From: Glandiceps talaboti
Lineage: Eukaryota > Hemichordata > Enteropneusta > Spengelidae
NCBI RefSeq assembly: GCF_964340395.1
Contig: NC_135560.1
Span: 14,703,598 to 14,767,597, forward strand
Direction of reading: 5' to 3'
DNA: 64,000 nt
Shown piece after piece: positions 1-15,689 of the stretch. A program made the translations under genes and the position numbers. The notes below the pieces were generated by a model. That model searched no databases and had not been told where the DNA came from. It saw only the letters and a program-made list of their open reading frames with translations. Numbering within the stretch: position 1 is the stretch's first letter; each line of letters starts with the position of its first letter.

Positions 1-21
1 CATACATACATACATACATAC
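1..21. repeat. (CATA)n microsatellite, cut by window start
   Basis: The window opens inside a CATA tetranucleotide run of about five units; its true length is unknown. CATA/TATG is the commonest microsatellite motif in this window. Confidence 0.85.
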
Positions 22-965
<944 letters not shown>

Positions 966-1018
966 TAATGATACAGTCAGTCAGTCAGTCAGCCAGCCAG
1001 CCAGACAGACAGAGACAT

Positions 1019-1061
<43 letters not shown>

Positions 1062-1270
1062 TAATTATACATTGCCAGATAAATTGAGACTGAGACAATC
1101 ACAGAGATACAGCGATATGCATAGCTAAACAGACAGACAGATAGGTAGACAGGCATATAAGAATAGACAGATACATTGAGACTGAAATAGACAGAGACAG
1201 GCATACATACATACATACATACATACATACATACATACATACATACATACATACATACATACACACACAC

Positions 1271-1305
<35 letters not shown>

Positions 1306-1396
1306 TACATACATACATACATACATGCATACATACATACATACACACATATACATACATACATACATACGTACGTACATACATACAGACAGACAT

Positions 1397-1441
<45 letters not shown>

Positions 1442-1455
1442 TAGATAGACAGACA
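966..1455. repeat. Compound tetranucleotide array (CAGT/CAGC/CAGA/CATA)
   Basis: Blocks of CAGT, CAGC, CAGA, CATA, CA, CAGA, CATA and CAGA follow one another, with a less regular stretch at about 1062-1198. It lies directly after the GA run, so 823-1455 is essentially one composite simple-sequence locus. Long Cys/Val/Tyr/Met frames on the minus strand are repeat artefacts. Confidence 0.93.
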
Positions 1456-4400
1456 TTTAAAGGGCTTGAGGGCTGTTGAAGGGTCATACTGATCGAGTGG
1501 TGAAGTTAGTTGAGAGAAGGAAATTCACCTACTCCACTTATACATAGTGACACTAAAATTAGAGAGACCTAACCAAATAATATGTTGACAAAAAAGAACC
1601 TGTCCCTCAGATCAAAAAAGGTACAGGAAAAAATATAAATACCACAATCCTAATGGAAAGTAGCAAAACTTCGTTTTCAATTCATAACAGTCTCCATATT
1701 TAATTAACGCTAAATCAAGACTATCTATCAAATACAACGGTGTGCATATTCTCATTAATTTTCATCTTATTTTTTAACACATTCCTTGATTGATATAAGG
1801 TCTTCCTAGTTTCATACTTACTTGCCATGCTTTATGTCTTTCCTGCAAATGTATTCTGGAATTAATAACCACCTTTAAAAACAATTCTTAAAAGATTTTC
1901 TTTTCAACTAAAATGTATCCCAAAAGTGACATCAAATACACAGATGGAACTCGCGACTTTTATTTCTGTTTTGATTCCCCGAACGAAATATTCAGTGTGC
2001 ACGTAACCATTAGGATAATTTCCCGATCAACAAATAACACTTGCCCTGATTCATATTCCACTCACTAGAATTAAGAATTAGTTCATAGGTGATTGAGCTT
2101 ACATTAATGTACTTTTCATGTTCCAGTCAGTGACTTCTTAAAATCATGTCATCTCGTGTGCTGGAGTATTCCGATATCATACCGTCGCTAATTGCCCGAT
2201 AAAGTGGTTTGATTCAGTCGGTTGAATTTGTTTAAGGGGCACTTCATAAACCGCCAGGCCAGTGAGTCTCGGCTCGCTCCCTCTTTTTTTCTAATAACAG
2301 CTTTAAAATGATCCTTGGATAGATTCGTTGTAGTTTTATTTGTGTAAAGTATCAAGGAATTAACATCGCGTATTCATCAATATTTCGAGAGTGATTTCAG
2401 CTAGCCCGACACAGATGTTTTGAAGTACGTGTGTATAGATGGAACAAACTGGAGTCAGCTAGTTACATGGTAAAATCGAGCATGACAGCGATTATACATG
2501 TTTGTCTGTATATTATACTGTACAAAGCTGTCATACCAAATATGTGCCCCAACAAGGCATCAATCATAAGGTTATCATCAAGTGGCTTTGGAGTCATTTA
2601 TCCCCGTCAACACTTTGTTTACCACCGTAGAGAGGGACCATGGTTAGACTATATCTACTCGTATTCAGTCATGATTTCGCATAGCGGACATTTAACATAA
2701 TATGTTGAGGACTTCTGCAAAATTGATTTAGATAATTATCAATGTCTTAATTGATGGGCAGTGAAAAGAAAGAGTTGCAGGCATAGAGTATGAATTTTAT
2801 CATGATATATGGCATAGAAATTATATCATCAAGATTGCTGGCGTCCTTCCTCTCAACATCATAAAATTATACTTTCACCAACCAATGACTCCATATATTT
2901 ATTCCAGTGTGTTCGAAACAATAATTCGAAAAAATTCAGAAAGTGACATTGACATCCATCGATGAGTCAATTCATAAAAACTTCTCAAGTTCACTTGTTC
3001 GAGTATCTCTACTGCTACCTCAAAAGATGCAAGGTGGCTTTGAATACATGTCATTTCAAGCAATGACTGCCGCTGTTAAAAACATATATATCTAAATCAA
3101 AATCGTCAGAATTATTACTCTCATTATTCCATTTTTCCAAAATAAACATCCACTTTCCATCTATACTGTATGGCCACTTATGTCATATGGATGAGAATGG
3201 ATTTTTAATAATAAAACAATTTTATTTATGTTTTTAAATTTGAAGAAAAAACAATGTGAAATAACATTTACCAAGTCCTTGTATGTAACTAAATAAATTA
3301 CAACATATTAAAAACAATGTTTGTCACTGTACGTACAATAACAAACTTTTTACACTTTTTTGCATATTTCTTTTGTAATTTTATATAGAGTACAAACAAG
3401 AACTTGGTATATGTTATTTCACATTATTTTTAAAATTACAAAATAAATACCCAATTCTCTAATTCACATGGCCGCTTTAAGTCTATTGGTATTAACCAAT
3501 GTTAATAAACGACTGATATCTCTATGAGTTGCTTCCACATTCGAAATACTATGTCTAAATTTGGAATATACGTTACAACCTTAGCGTATGTGTGCAACTT
3601 TAAAGTTTTACTAACCTTGAATATCATATAGACCTTAACCAAGGACAATGTTCAATCTAAGTCATTACATATTCACTGTTGTTAATTCTAATTATTGTTC
3701 CCTGTAGATATAAGTCACGAGGGATTAATTTCGATTTGAAAGGTTGGAAAATTGGTCATTAACTTGCCCATCTTCGAGGACAGCTGTAGCCTTTTGAACT
3801 TTGGTGCATCTAGCTAGAAGTGCTCGGGTTAAACCTTAGTACTTCCTTGATACTACTACGGAAACCGAGCTTTCAGCTTACTACTTTAGGTACAAAATAA
3901 AATTACTACGTTCAGGTGGTATATTACACAAGTGGGTGATAGCGGCCACTTTGTTGTGCGGATATGATCACCCTTATATCGAGATAGTGTAAACATTGAA
4001 TTGAATTCCTAAAAATGCACACTGCCAGATTGTGGAAGTCATCAGAAACGCCACCCTACTGTGAGTACAACTAAAGCAACATCCATTCCATAGTTTATAT
4101 CAACATGTAACAATAGTTTTAGTTTGTGTCTATCTCAGTTAGCTGAAAACTAGGTTTCCACTGCACATATCGTATATGCTTTTAATTTTAAAACACATTT
4201 GCATTCTGTGAGCTCTCAAACTGGTTTGAAACAGTGTTTTTATTTCATGAGTGGGTGGTTTGTTTGCAACACTGGCACTGTCTGTTAGTGATTGCTTAAA
4301 TGTCAATGCATGTTGTATGCAAATGTTTAGTATACACCCTTGGTATTTTTCCGTTTGGTCCAAAATAAGGCATTCTCAGGACTCGCTTTGAAACCGCAGA

Positions 4401-6970
4401 CAATTCACACTTACAACACTATTTTTGTGTTGCTTATGTTATTATTATTCCAGCATCCGTTCGTATCTTCTACCGTTTTGGAATGCTGCTGTAAAATTAC
4501 TATATTAACCACGATAACATTAGTAATGGTGTGTTTTAATTGGCCTTTTCCAAAATTTGCCATGGTGGCGCTCTATTTCCTGTTTGTGTGTACCTTGGGG
4601 GTATACATGGTATAGGTTATTTGGTTAATCATAGAGCACTGCTGCTTTCCTCGACGTTTGAACAATATGAAAAACATCCTGATTTACACTTCTACAGAAT
4701 ACCAAGGGACAAAAAGTTAAGAAACGGTAGTATGGGCTGATGATACCCCCAATTTGAGCGAGGGCTGTATTCTCGATTTCCTGTTTGCAGTCTGGAATGG
4801 CCTATTCTCCAGAATATCTACACCAGTTACCACTGGGATAAATGTTTTTCATCAAGTAACCAAATATATGTTCCCTAAAAATTGGTCAGGTGCTTATAAA
4901 ATGACATTATATCTGTTAATGCGTGGTCAATAGTATCCATAGATGGTGTCGTGACAGTTTGAATCTTGAACGAAAACCTTCTTTTGAATCTGTCGCCATG
5001 TTAAAACTGCACTAGTACGTAAGTGTTATCGTTTTCAATCAGACTACCACAATGTATTCCCAGAAAAATGGCGATAATTAGATATTGTACATGTGAATCA
5101 AGGGTCGATCTTATCCATTAGTATTGCAATGGCAGGTTTAAATCGTGATCTCGCGCTGTTGAGATCGCTGATTTTTGGGTGTGGAACCAAAAATTATTTT
5201 TTAAATTTAATTTATCATGTATACAGCTACAAAAAGTATGTTCACCCATAGGTGATTCAATACTCTTCAGGGTGTATGATATTATGAGTAAGTTATCATT
5301 TTCAAATAATGTATTCAATTGCAGCCAGTGCACCTTTAAAGCGTACGTAGAAATGACGTCACGTTGGCTGCAGCATGACTATGAATTCCAATTTAGACAT
5401 AGCGTCAATACGGAGTAATTGACTACGATAGATATTAGTTTGTTTAACCTCTTACTAATAATATCTGCCCTCTGTATTGGACAATGCAATAGTCAACATG
5501 ATTGCATGCATACTGTTAGTGAAACCGATCAAGTGTACCCCATTAAGACAAAAACAAACACACAACGCGTCAATTGTGAAATTGTATTTACCGACAAGGT
5601 GAAAGCTTGTTTTCTCAAACGCTCACAGCAAAAAAGACGATCTTGGTTAGAAACCCAATTAACGTTATTCGGTTTGATAATAGAAAACTCAATTACGGTG
5701 ATGGCGGTCTTTACGTCACAACTCAGTATGGATCAGTTTCATAATAATTAGCGGACATAGAAAGGAATCAGGACTAATTTGTTGTTGGCAGGTGGGGTCC
5801 AGTGAAAAGCAAACCTTTGCCAAGTGAGAAGGGTTGACAATTTTCACCCAATTATGTGCTCAGTTTGAAACACAGCAAAACAAATGTTCACTGTGACAGG
5901 TGTATAGGCAGGCTTAATATACGACGGTGACGTTGCGTGATTTCACAAAAAGGCAGTATATTGAGGCACCATGTGCGAGTAGATGCACGGACATGATGTT
6001 TTACGAGTCTATCTGAACAGATGCATTCGGGCGCCACAAATATTTGGTGAGTAGGTTTTTTTTTGCGTAGTATTATCGCAAGCACAATCTGTTTTAGAAC
6101 TTGGAGTTAAGCGAGGTTTCATTGTCCATGGTCATGTTGTTTGTGTCGTTCGTTGAAAGATTTGTCAATATGAGGCCCTGCAGTACTAGTAGTAGGCCCC
6201 AGGTATGAAAACAACAAGAAGTCGTAAACGCATGGTAATTGATGTTATTAACTGTGTGAGGTTTTATAGTGTAATTTGATAATTCTCTCCACTGATACAT
6301 TGAACAGAAACTTAAATTTTATGTCTGTGATTTGACTGATAGTAAGTAATGGATCAAAGTAATTCTGGGTTTGACTAATTTCCTCAGTATTTGGAGGGTA
6401 TAGGTAACCAGTTGTTGGCATCAAAGAGAACTAGTACTCCATTTTTTATGATTCGACACAATATGTACCAGTCCTGTAAAACCCAACTCCTCTCCCGCCG
6501 TGTGATAAGTTGGAACATGTACAGATATTTCGTCGACGTCACTAATCTGTACGTATGTACCTTGTGAAGGTTTGATAGTCGGTGAACATAAATAGATTCA
6601 TGTGTCAATCGATTATTTGTTTATCCAATTGCTTCTGTGGTTAATATTAACCAAAGTCTATTTCTACAGTGTTTGATTGATTTGTTTATCAGCTGGCGGT
6701 AGATTTAATGAACGTCTCGTGCAAATGCGGCAGCAGAATACATGTATATACATGGAATAATTTAGTGCAACTACTTAATTCAGTAATCGATAGTCCGTGA
6801 CTCTCATTAATTGATTGATTGACTGATTGATGAATTTTATATAGTATTCGTTTATGTTTTTATCAGTTCTAATTAATCTACTTCTTTACTTATATCATGG
6901 ATTAATTGAGTGGTTAGTTTATTGAGTAATTTAGCCAATTTGTCGATTGAGAGAGGTATTCATTGGTATC
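1456..6970. other. Intergenic DNA without recognisable genes
   Basis: About 5.5 kb of AT-rich sequence. The open frames here are all near 110 residues or less, show no family motifs, and lie on both strands at about chance density. No exon with matching splice sites, transposon protein or structural RNA was recognised. It could be intergenic or part of a long intron of an unseen gene. Confidence 0.5.

Positions 6971-7017
<47 letters not shown>
6971..7017. repeat. (GATT)n microsatellite
   Basis: About eleven GATT units. The preceding 200 bp (about 6781-6970) contains scattered GATTGATT words, which suggests an older, decayed margin of the same array. Confidence 0.9.
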
Positions 7018-8087
7018 CATGTTAATTTTTTAATGAATATTTTCAGGAAAAATGAGAACTTTTCAAATATGAAAAAGTAGTTGACCATCATCTGTTAAAA
7101 TGCTATACTGAAATAAAACCATGGTGACGTGTTTCATAGTTAAATTATCAAGGTGATAACAAGCATGAAACTTGTTTTGTTTTTGAAAAAAAAATCAAAA
7201 CATTAGGAATTGTTAAGATGTCAGAGATTCCACTCCTTGAAACGAGGGGAATATTCATCCCACTTCCCCATAGACTTCATTCTGGTTTCTCGACATCGAG
7301 ATATATGTACGTACGTGGACATCACCTGCCTCCCCGTACAACGTCACGTACAGAAAGTCATGCACGCAGGACTTACCGAGAGTAATTCCAGATACGAAGG
7401 CCGGGCAATCGCGCAATGCATCTTGGACCGTAGAAAACGAATATTGTTATGCATTGTTGTTACCCAGTAGGATAAGCGATACGTTTTCATCTCCGGTAGG
7501 CATTCAATTCGTTTTCATCAGTCAAGCGTTCCACCTCCTTGACCTGCACAAAATTGTTCAAATAAAGACGAATTCGGTAGCAAAATCTTAACTGCAATGT
7601 TGATCACATGCCATAATCTCATTTCTAAGCAAACATATGCGTATGTCATTTTGCATTAGGAATAAAAAAAATTGTGTGGTCCCGATTACATTCAATTTTA
7701 AAATAAGTGGGGTAGGTAGATTTGTTTTAATTTTGTTATATTTGTTTTTTCTTTGTGAGTGTCCAGTTCAGGTTTTCCATTGCTTTACAAATGATCTCTG
7801 TGTTGTTTATTTCTTCCTATCAGATGTACAGCCATTATATATTGGAAGAATAGTTTTATATTGTAATTGATGTCAGTTTCCACACCCACTATTTCTTGCG
7901 AGACTTCACGATTTTCGCGATTTTATTATTATTTTTCTCGAAGGGGTTGGCGTGAATAACTAGGTGGGGTCGGGTAACCGGAACCAAACAACTTTTTTTA
8001 TTTGGCCTTATGAAGAGCGTGGAACCTGGGTACACATTGTATGCATTGTTCGTGATGTTGCCCATAGGAATTATATGATGCGGATAA
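7018..8087. other. Non-coding stretch, nothing recognised
   Basis: AT-rich sequence with short frames only (86 and 77 residues on +). Neither resembles a known domain or has convincing splice boundaries. Confidence 0.45.
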
Positions 8088-8131
<44 letters not shown>

Positions 8132-8157
8132 CGTTGACAATGACGACAACGACGACG

Positions 8158-8232
<75 letters not shown>

Positions 8233-8233
8233 C
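8088..8233. repeat. GAT/GAC trinucleotide array
   Basis: GAT blocks at both ends enclose a GAC-rich core with CGACGAGG and GGC variants. Poly-His, poly-Ser and poly-Ile frames on the minus strand are translations of the repeat. A similar GAC/GAT array lies at 48780-48994. Confidence 0.93.
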
Positions 8234-10257
8234 AAATGTGATGGTGGTGTGGTTGTAGGCGAAATACATAGAATGTTGTCTGGAGGATGAAGGGGCTGGG
8301 ATGAGAGGAAGTGCACGTCGTGAGAATACTGCTAATCATAAGGGAAATAGCAATGACACAAATTGTTCACACGTTCACACCCTTGAGGTGTCTAAAACCC
8401 AGTTTGTCATTGTGCTACTGCGTGATGTCATGTCACACATGCCCCTTGTCTAATCAAGAAAACATACATCAAAAGTACACGTACATAGTCGAGAGAAACA
8501 CTATGAATTCATTAGAAAACCCATCAAATACTTTTGTTTCGTTAAAATTTTAGTAACACACTAACTGTGACATAAAATATATCCACCACAACGGGGAATG
8601 AAATAGGTCGTTGTTTAATGATTTACCATAAAAAGTACAATATGACGCCTAGCTCAATTAATTACTCTGCCAGATTTTATCGGCTTCGATTAATCCATTC
8701 AACTTAACGTTTTAAACGAGGCGAATAATTACCACGGTTTCTGCTTGAGTCGTATCACCGCGTGTTAAACCTTCGCTTCTAGATAAATGCTGAAAAAAAA
8801 TGTCGCCTCATTTTGTTTCTTAAAAGATCGTGTTAGTTTTATGATTCTTCTTATTAACATTATTTCATGCTTGGGGTGAATTTGTATTATTTCAGCCTCT
8901 CAAAGAATTCACGAAATGGGGTTAGTTAAACACTATGTACGGGGCTGTTTTGTTCAATAATCACTTGGCGTGAAAAACACACCCACCTGAAAAAAATGTT
9001 TTAAAAACTAATGGTTGTGAGTTCAGAAGTCTGTAAATCGTTTCTTCATATCGTCACCTTCATAAATATTTCGATTAATGCCATCTCTCTAATTCGTAAT
9101 CCCGCTCATTTGGATCTTATCTACAAAGTGATGTATTTCTTATTTTGTTGCCGTGACAGAATAATCCGGCGACGTTCATAGGGATCTGTTGTCATGGTGA
9201 TGACCTTAAACAGGTCATTATAGATGCAAATCACGTACACTAACTCTTTGTAAATTATTATGCTTTTTTATTTTTTGTCAAATGCTCTGCATGATATTCA
9301 TTTAAGGTAGTCAGCGAGATATTATTATTTATACTTTTTTGGGGACGGAGAAACTATAATGGAGAAATGGAAGCGGAGAGTCATCATGATCAAAGAATAT
9401 GCCGTGACAGTTTTCCGCAGAAAGGTAACAATTGTACACATGTCAGCTCGTTGACGTGTTTTAGACAAATTTTACATCATGTTAAAAGTCAATTTATGAG
9501 ATGTAAAAGACAGGCAACTTAATACTTGGTCAATTGAGTCATATTTTGAAGGATGTAATGCCATGAACATAGTCAATTTTAAGGGGCACGCCATTATTTC
9601 TCGTGTTGTTTATCACTCTCCGCTCAGCATACTTTCCTTTCTGATTACCATAATGCTGTACTTAGTAGCAAGAAATGTGATATGAAATCAACTTGATAAC
9701 GAGGTTGTTTCTGAATGTGTGTTATGATTTGCATAGGACATCTTATTTCACTGAAAAAAAAAACATCCCTGAGGTATACTACAGTATAGGTCGGAAGTAC
9801 TACATGAAAGTTTTCTTTTTACGACCACATTATATATTATTGTGATGGACCAGAACTTAACTCACTCGACTATTATGACGGGATTGGGGATTGACGTCTG
9901 ACAAATACCAATTCACGACTTATAGCGTAGTGGCATATACATCATGAGTATTATCCACTGCATGTGATTATATACATTGTAAACCCGTTATGCAGGTCAC
10001 CAATTCGATAGTAATATTTTTTATTGCAAACTTGTTTCATTCATACTGTACCCATTCAATTGTGGATATGTTGCAATTATGATGCTCATTCTGCGGAACG
10101 TAGTATGTTTTTATAATTTTACAATTATTTTTAAAAAAAAACCTCACTGTCTATTATTATATTAGCACTAGGTCAGATGTGTCATATTTTGATGGATGCA
10201 TTGAAATTGCCTGAGTCAATTTTAAAACCATGTCATCACAAATATGTGTCTTGATGG
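8234..10257. other. Non-coding stretch, nothing recognised
   Basis: About 2 kb of AT-rich sequence with no frame of note and no repeat beyond short A or T runs. Confidence 0.45.
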
Positions 10258-10440
10258 TTCGTTCATTCGTTCATTCATTCATTCATTCATTCATTCACTC
10301 ACTCACTCGCTCATTCGTCCATCCGTTCATTCATCCATCCATCCATCCATCCATCCAACCAACCAACCAACCAACCAACCATCCATCCATCCATCCGTCC
10401 GTCCATCCATCCATCCATCCATCCATCCATCCATCCGTTC
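10258..10440. repeat. Compound tetranucleotide array (TTCA/CTCA/ATCC/AACC/GTCC)
   Basis: Successive blocks of TTCA, CTCA, ATCC, AACC, ATCC, GTCC and ATCC, each differing by one base from the next. This stepwise change is typical of replication-slippage arrays that acquire and spread point variants. Confidence 0.93.
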
Positions 10441-13400
10441 TTTATTAGTGACTGCGAGCAATGCCTGATCACCAGTTCGCTACAAAAAGGAAACAGATAC
10501 ATGTACATCAGAGAGCAAACGTTGGTAGTTAAACCCAGACTGTGATTGTTTCTGCAAGATAGTTTCTTTTTATTTGTTGTCATGAAAAGAAGAATAAAAA
10601 ATTTCATCATCGTCCAAGCAATTCAGTATATTTTCACGAGTGCCATCGAGTGCACTGACATCAATATGGTTGACAACAGGTCATGAAGTGTATCTATGTC
10701 ATCTCAAAGCTGTGTCTAAATAACTTGTTCTATTTTCTTATGCCTGCCTTGGAGGATCTTGTCTTTGTGGCTCGCAACGATATCATCGTTATCCGTGTCC
10801 GTGTAACTGAACACATACAAATGTAGCTGATCATGATACGACTATATAGTTTTTGTCAATCACCAGCCTTATACTACTTACACAATGGAGTATCTTGTTG
10901 ATTGGATGGAGGCATGCGCAGTTGGACTACTGGTGTCACCAAACCGTATTAACAGGGGTTTTCGAGTAATGCCCTGTTATCTCCAAGTGAACATTCAAAT
11001 GACCGGATCCGGAGTTCATTCAAAGGGGAACAAACAATGAAATTGGGATTGTCTGCTGCATTTTTCATGCTTAAAAATTCAGTAAAATAGTTTCACCAAT
11101 CCTGCAGCCATGATACCACCTCAAAAATAGAATTGCAAAGAAAATTGTAGATTGTAGGCTGGGGAGAATAATCAAGGGTAAGTCAACAATGATAAGGGTT
11201 CTACATTCGGCCTCAGCATTGTTTTGTCGAGGTAGTAATGTTCAAAGCTCTATTACAGAGGGAGACTGCACGTAGCAGTTTATGGTATAGGTTTTATCAT
11301 AGTTTTCTAAGCATAAGAAATGCACTTTAGATGAAATCAGTATTTTGTCTAACAAAAGGTTGTCAGTCAGTGTTTCGACAGTGATTGTATAATAAAAGCC
11401 AAGCAAAACAAAACAAAACAAAACAAAACAAATTTACATAAGCTTACATTCTAATTGTAAACATGTGAAACGATTTTCCGGTTTTTCCACTTTATAATGG
11501 TACAATTTTGGGATGCTATCAATATGGGTAATTTGATATAGTAGTACGCCCCCCGTGTCTGTCAACTTGACATAACATTCTTGCTAGCCTCGTTAAACTG
11601 GTCAGTTAATATTAATTAAGCCATACCTCTCAGTGTGGTCACATCAATCAATTAATAGTCTTTGTTTTGTTAATATAGATATGGAGAGTTCAAGGGAATA
11701 AGTAAGTACATGTATATGATTAACAATATAAAAGAAATTTGAAACAAATAATTGTAGATACATGTACATGAGTCATGGGGTTTCATAGATATGTCGTAGT
11801 GTGTCGGCAAAGGAACCATTCAAGTAACCTTTCTTAATTCAGTTGACAGGGAAAACTAAACTTTCCAAATGCTACTGTAAGATAAGATAAGATAAGATAA
11901 GATAAGATAAGATACTTTAAGATAAGCTTAATCAGTTAAATATTATTCATTCTGCTTTTCTTTTAATAAACTAAACATAATCATCTGTAATATCATTAAG
12001 TACCAAATTGAATCTAGATTGTTCCTTCGTTCTGCATTCGAAACATCATATTGAAATAAAAAATGAAAAATTTAGGTTTTGACTGTAAAAACGTTTGACA
12101 ACGTGTGGCTCGAGAATAGTTTTCTATTCAATGGAATATATATATTGAGTCTATTGGACAGTCGATAGAGTAATATATAAAAAACGACTAATCAGAACAA
12201 TTTCGAATCAAACCTTGCCCAAATTTATGGATGTGTGTATTAAACACAAAGTACTTTCAACGTAGTCTCGTGTTTGTCCTGATATCAGGGCCTTTCTCGT
12301 TCAAACTGAGAATCGTTTCTCGTGCGGTTTTTTTCCGATTCAGTACATTGATCGTATTATTAGCATTGTGCATTGATTGTCCTCAAGCCTTTTAGTTCGC
12401 CCCTACTTTAATCACGACGACCTACATTTTTACTTAACGGTTAAAATGAATCGGACCAGAAAGTAATACTTCTAAACTCAATTAAACATTCCTTTGGTAT
12501 CACGCGAAGCCTTTTATGAGAAGACCTAGAATAATAGGAAATAATGAAGAGGTAGTTTCACGCGAGGTTACCGTAATTGACGCAGATTATAAAATTTGCG
12601 AGTTTTTCATTTTCTACGTTTTAAGTTACGGTTAATTTCCCCCTTTTATTGATTAAACTAGAAGTTTCTAATTCACTTAAACACAATTTGTACACTTTAC
12701 TAAACATTTACTTTCCATTGCTTCTACGTGAGTCAGCTCTTTAATACTTTTTTCCTCATGGCTAATTTCGACTGATTATTCATTGCGGATTTTCTATAAA
12801 GCCCCTGTTGTTGTCCAATAAAACAAACGCTCATAGTATGTTACAATGATTTTAGTTCATTATTGCAAATCACCATGCAAGAGTTCGAAACCAATTGACT
12901 CTAAAAGGTTTGATACTTGACAAGTAATTCATAAATCGAATCCCTGATGAAAGGGATTGTTCATGTCACCACAACAAAGCCCAGAGTTTATAGTCAAATT
13001 AAAGACACACGCCTTGTTTGTAAAACTCGAACAAAATGTTGATCGGTTTTCTATCATTGTTTCTTTGAGACAGTTTTGATAAGGTCTATTCCACTATATT
13101 CTATTACATCCACCGTACATACTTTGTTAATAGGGCAACGAGACCGGGCACTGCCCAGCGTTTAATTTTCATCACGAATGAGATATCTTAGAGATTTCGT
13201 GTCTGCCTGATAGCCAATATTTTAGGGAATCAAAATAAATTCCCTGACGTGAATAACAAGCCATAGTGCACTAATACGGAGATAGCTTACTCAGTCATTC
13301 TGCCTGATTAATTTCCTAAATCCATCAATTAAAATAATGATCTCAAATATACAACTGACAGAAAACAACAGTCAATTGACAAACAAAAGTCTAAGCCTGA

Positions 13401-14295
13401 GAAAGTAATCATCAACGAGATAGTGACAAAATAATAATTATTAATATGTCCTGCCCAGCATATGATTCATGACGGCATTTGAATGAAAATAATTAATATC
13501 CTTATGGAGACCAAATTATACATTGTTTTATTTGATTCTCCGAGAGAAAAACAACAACAACAATACACATTTAATATCAGCTTCCTTGCCTGGTCATTTT
13601 TGAGACATCAGCTAATGGTATTACGAATCTGTGGATAAAATACCATGGCAAAGTGCACTCAGTTAAATAATATTTCGTATATCTAGACGACTGATCAAAC
13701 CATGCGATTATAGCAGCTTAGAAATGGTTGATCAATTATAAAGAAGCCACTTTCGATTTATAGTTACGTACTATGTACCATTACGATCTATAAATAGTCA
13801 AATATATTTTAAAACTATAAAAGTGTTTTATTAAAGTGTTTGCCATCTGCTTTTTGAATCAAAAAATCTCATTTACATTGGCATTCAATATCAGCAACTT
13901 AACCTCTACCTCACCACATGATCAACGATCAGATTACATTTCAATCCTTGTTTTATGTGTGTATTTGTTTTTTTTATTTGTTACTGTTTTTTTTAAAATT
14001 TGTTTTGTATGGGGGTGGGGGGCTCAAAGCAAAATCTTTTGTCCTGTTTAAAGAATGAAATAGTGGAAAATATTGATCTTGGAAGATGTAGGTTATAACA
14101 GCAGACAGTGCAAGGTCACCTACATACAAAAGTGTTTAGTTGCCGAAATCCTTATGACAAATTCTAACTTTTGATCAAAGAATCACATGGTCGAAGTCGT
14201 AGAGTTGGCATAATGATATTTTGAGAATGGCCATATTATATTATATAAGTAATGCACAGCTTTGTTATTTCATTTTTTTTTAAATTTTCATTAAT
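10441..14295. other. Non-coding DNA with two small pentanucleotide repeats
   Basis: There are no recognisable genes. Two short pure pentanucleotide repeats occur inside: AAAAC units at 11404-11432 and GATAA units at 11881-11913. The rest is AT-rich unique sequence. Confidence 0.5.
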
Positions 14296-14309
14296 ATTTA
14301 TTTACTTGT

Positions 14310-14352
<43 letters not shown>

Positions 14353-14388
14353 TCTATCTATCTATCTATTTAATTATTTGTTTATTTA
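14296..14388. repeat. (TTTA)n/(TCTA)n microsatellite
   Basis: TTTA units followed by TCTA units and a degenerate TTTA tail. The Tyr/Leu/Ile/Phe frame across it is an artefact. Confidence 0.9.
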
Positions 14389-15149
14389 CATTTATTCTGT
14401 GTGTTTTATTACCTTTTATTTTACACAAATACCAGGATGGCTTGTAAAACTAACCTGTTGCTGCATATAGCACTTCTTATTGAATGGTGGCCATATTTAT
14501 TGTAAAAATCCATCATTTGTACATGAGATCAAGAACGAAAAAGACACTCTCAGTTTGGCAGGCACTTTATTCAAGCTTTTGTACCTATATTATATATTAT
14601 GATATATGACCCTTCTATTTGTATCTGTATATTTGACCCTGAACTTTAACGTTTGAGCTAAAAATTAACAAATTAATTCCATCCATTAGTCAAACAAGTA
14701 AAGTATTTGAGGGCTATGTCTCCTACCAAGACTTGTTCGAGTATATATCAAATCTGTTAACGACAGTGTTAAAATGTGAACCTTGGCTGTGATAGTGAAA
14801 TTTACTGTGAGACAATTGAACTCCTTAACATAGTGTAATATATCAATAACTGTCACCTTAGATGTACATACAGACACTTGATATATCGAAGATCTATAAT
14901 GGAGGTCATGGCCTCATGAAACTTGTGACAATTCTTCAGCAAATTCAACGTCCCTATGTTAATGGTATTTAAGCGATGCCGACGCATCCTCTTTCGTCAC
15001 AGCGTGAGGACAGTTAATGTTTTATGTCACCAGCAGGAGTCGTCTAACATATGCAGTGACATTGGACACATTGTCATTTAAGTGTACCCATTAGTAGGTT
15101 CTAAACTAATGTCTTTTTTCATCAAATAAGTCGAGATCATTAGCTATGA

Positions 15150-15395
15150 GTGTTGACGTATGGGTGTGCCTAGCAACGAAGACAATGCCCTAAGCAACAA
15201 CGAAATGGGAGAGTCCTTTTCAAAGATAACAAGCGTGACAGGTAGTTAAGGGAATAAGTTTTCCATAATGAACAAATATGTGCCTAGCAACAAAGGCCAT
15301 GTCCATAACAACGGCCAAACGGCGTTGTCTTTTCCAAAGACAACAAATTTGTGACAGGTAGTCATGAGAATGTACTCCTAAATGTTCATATGTTA
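15150..15395. repeat. Degenerate tandem repeat, two ~114-bp units (pair 1)
   Basis: The word TGCCTAGCAAC recurs at 15167 and 15281. Downstream matches follow in the same order: a 'cc-taa-caac' segment, 'cttttcaaagata/cttttccaaagac acaa', then 'gtgacaggtagt'. The period is 114 bp with clear divergence between units. No coding potential is evident. Confidence 0.7.
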
Positions 15396-15689
15396 AATAT
15401 ACCAACTAGAATACAATATACGTGTCTTGCTTATTTTTTTGTTTTGAGCAATCATAATTTATTTAAATGGTGATTGTACCTAATCAATTATTATCATGAC
15501 CCAAAATTATGAAAAGTTTGAAATTTTGTACATTCATTCCTGACTATTTAGACCCTGCAAATATATTCATTCATTGCAGATTTGTATGAATTGTGAAAAG
15601 CGGAAATTTGACATTGAAGACTTAAGGACAAATAGTTTGGATATCAACTCAGACATTTCATTATGAGTAAGCGAGTGAAAGAGTATTCT

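Noticed and set aside
989-1487. Minus-strand open frames of 93-155 residues rich in Cys, Val, Tyr and Met
   Set aside because: They are translations of CAGA/CATA repeats, which lack stops in all frames; no real gene signal.
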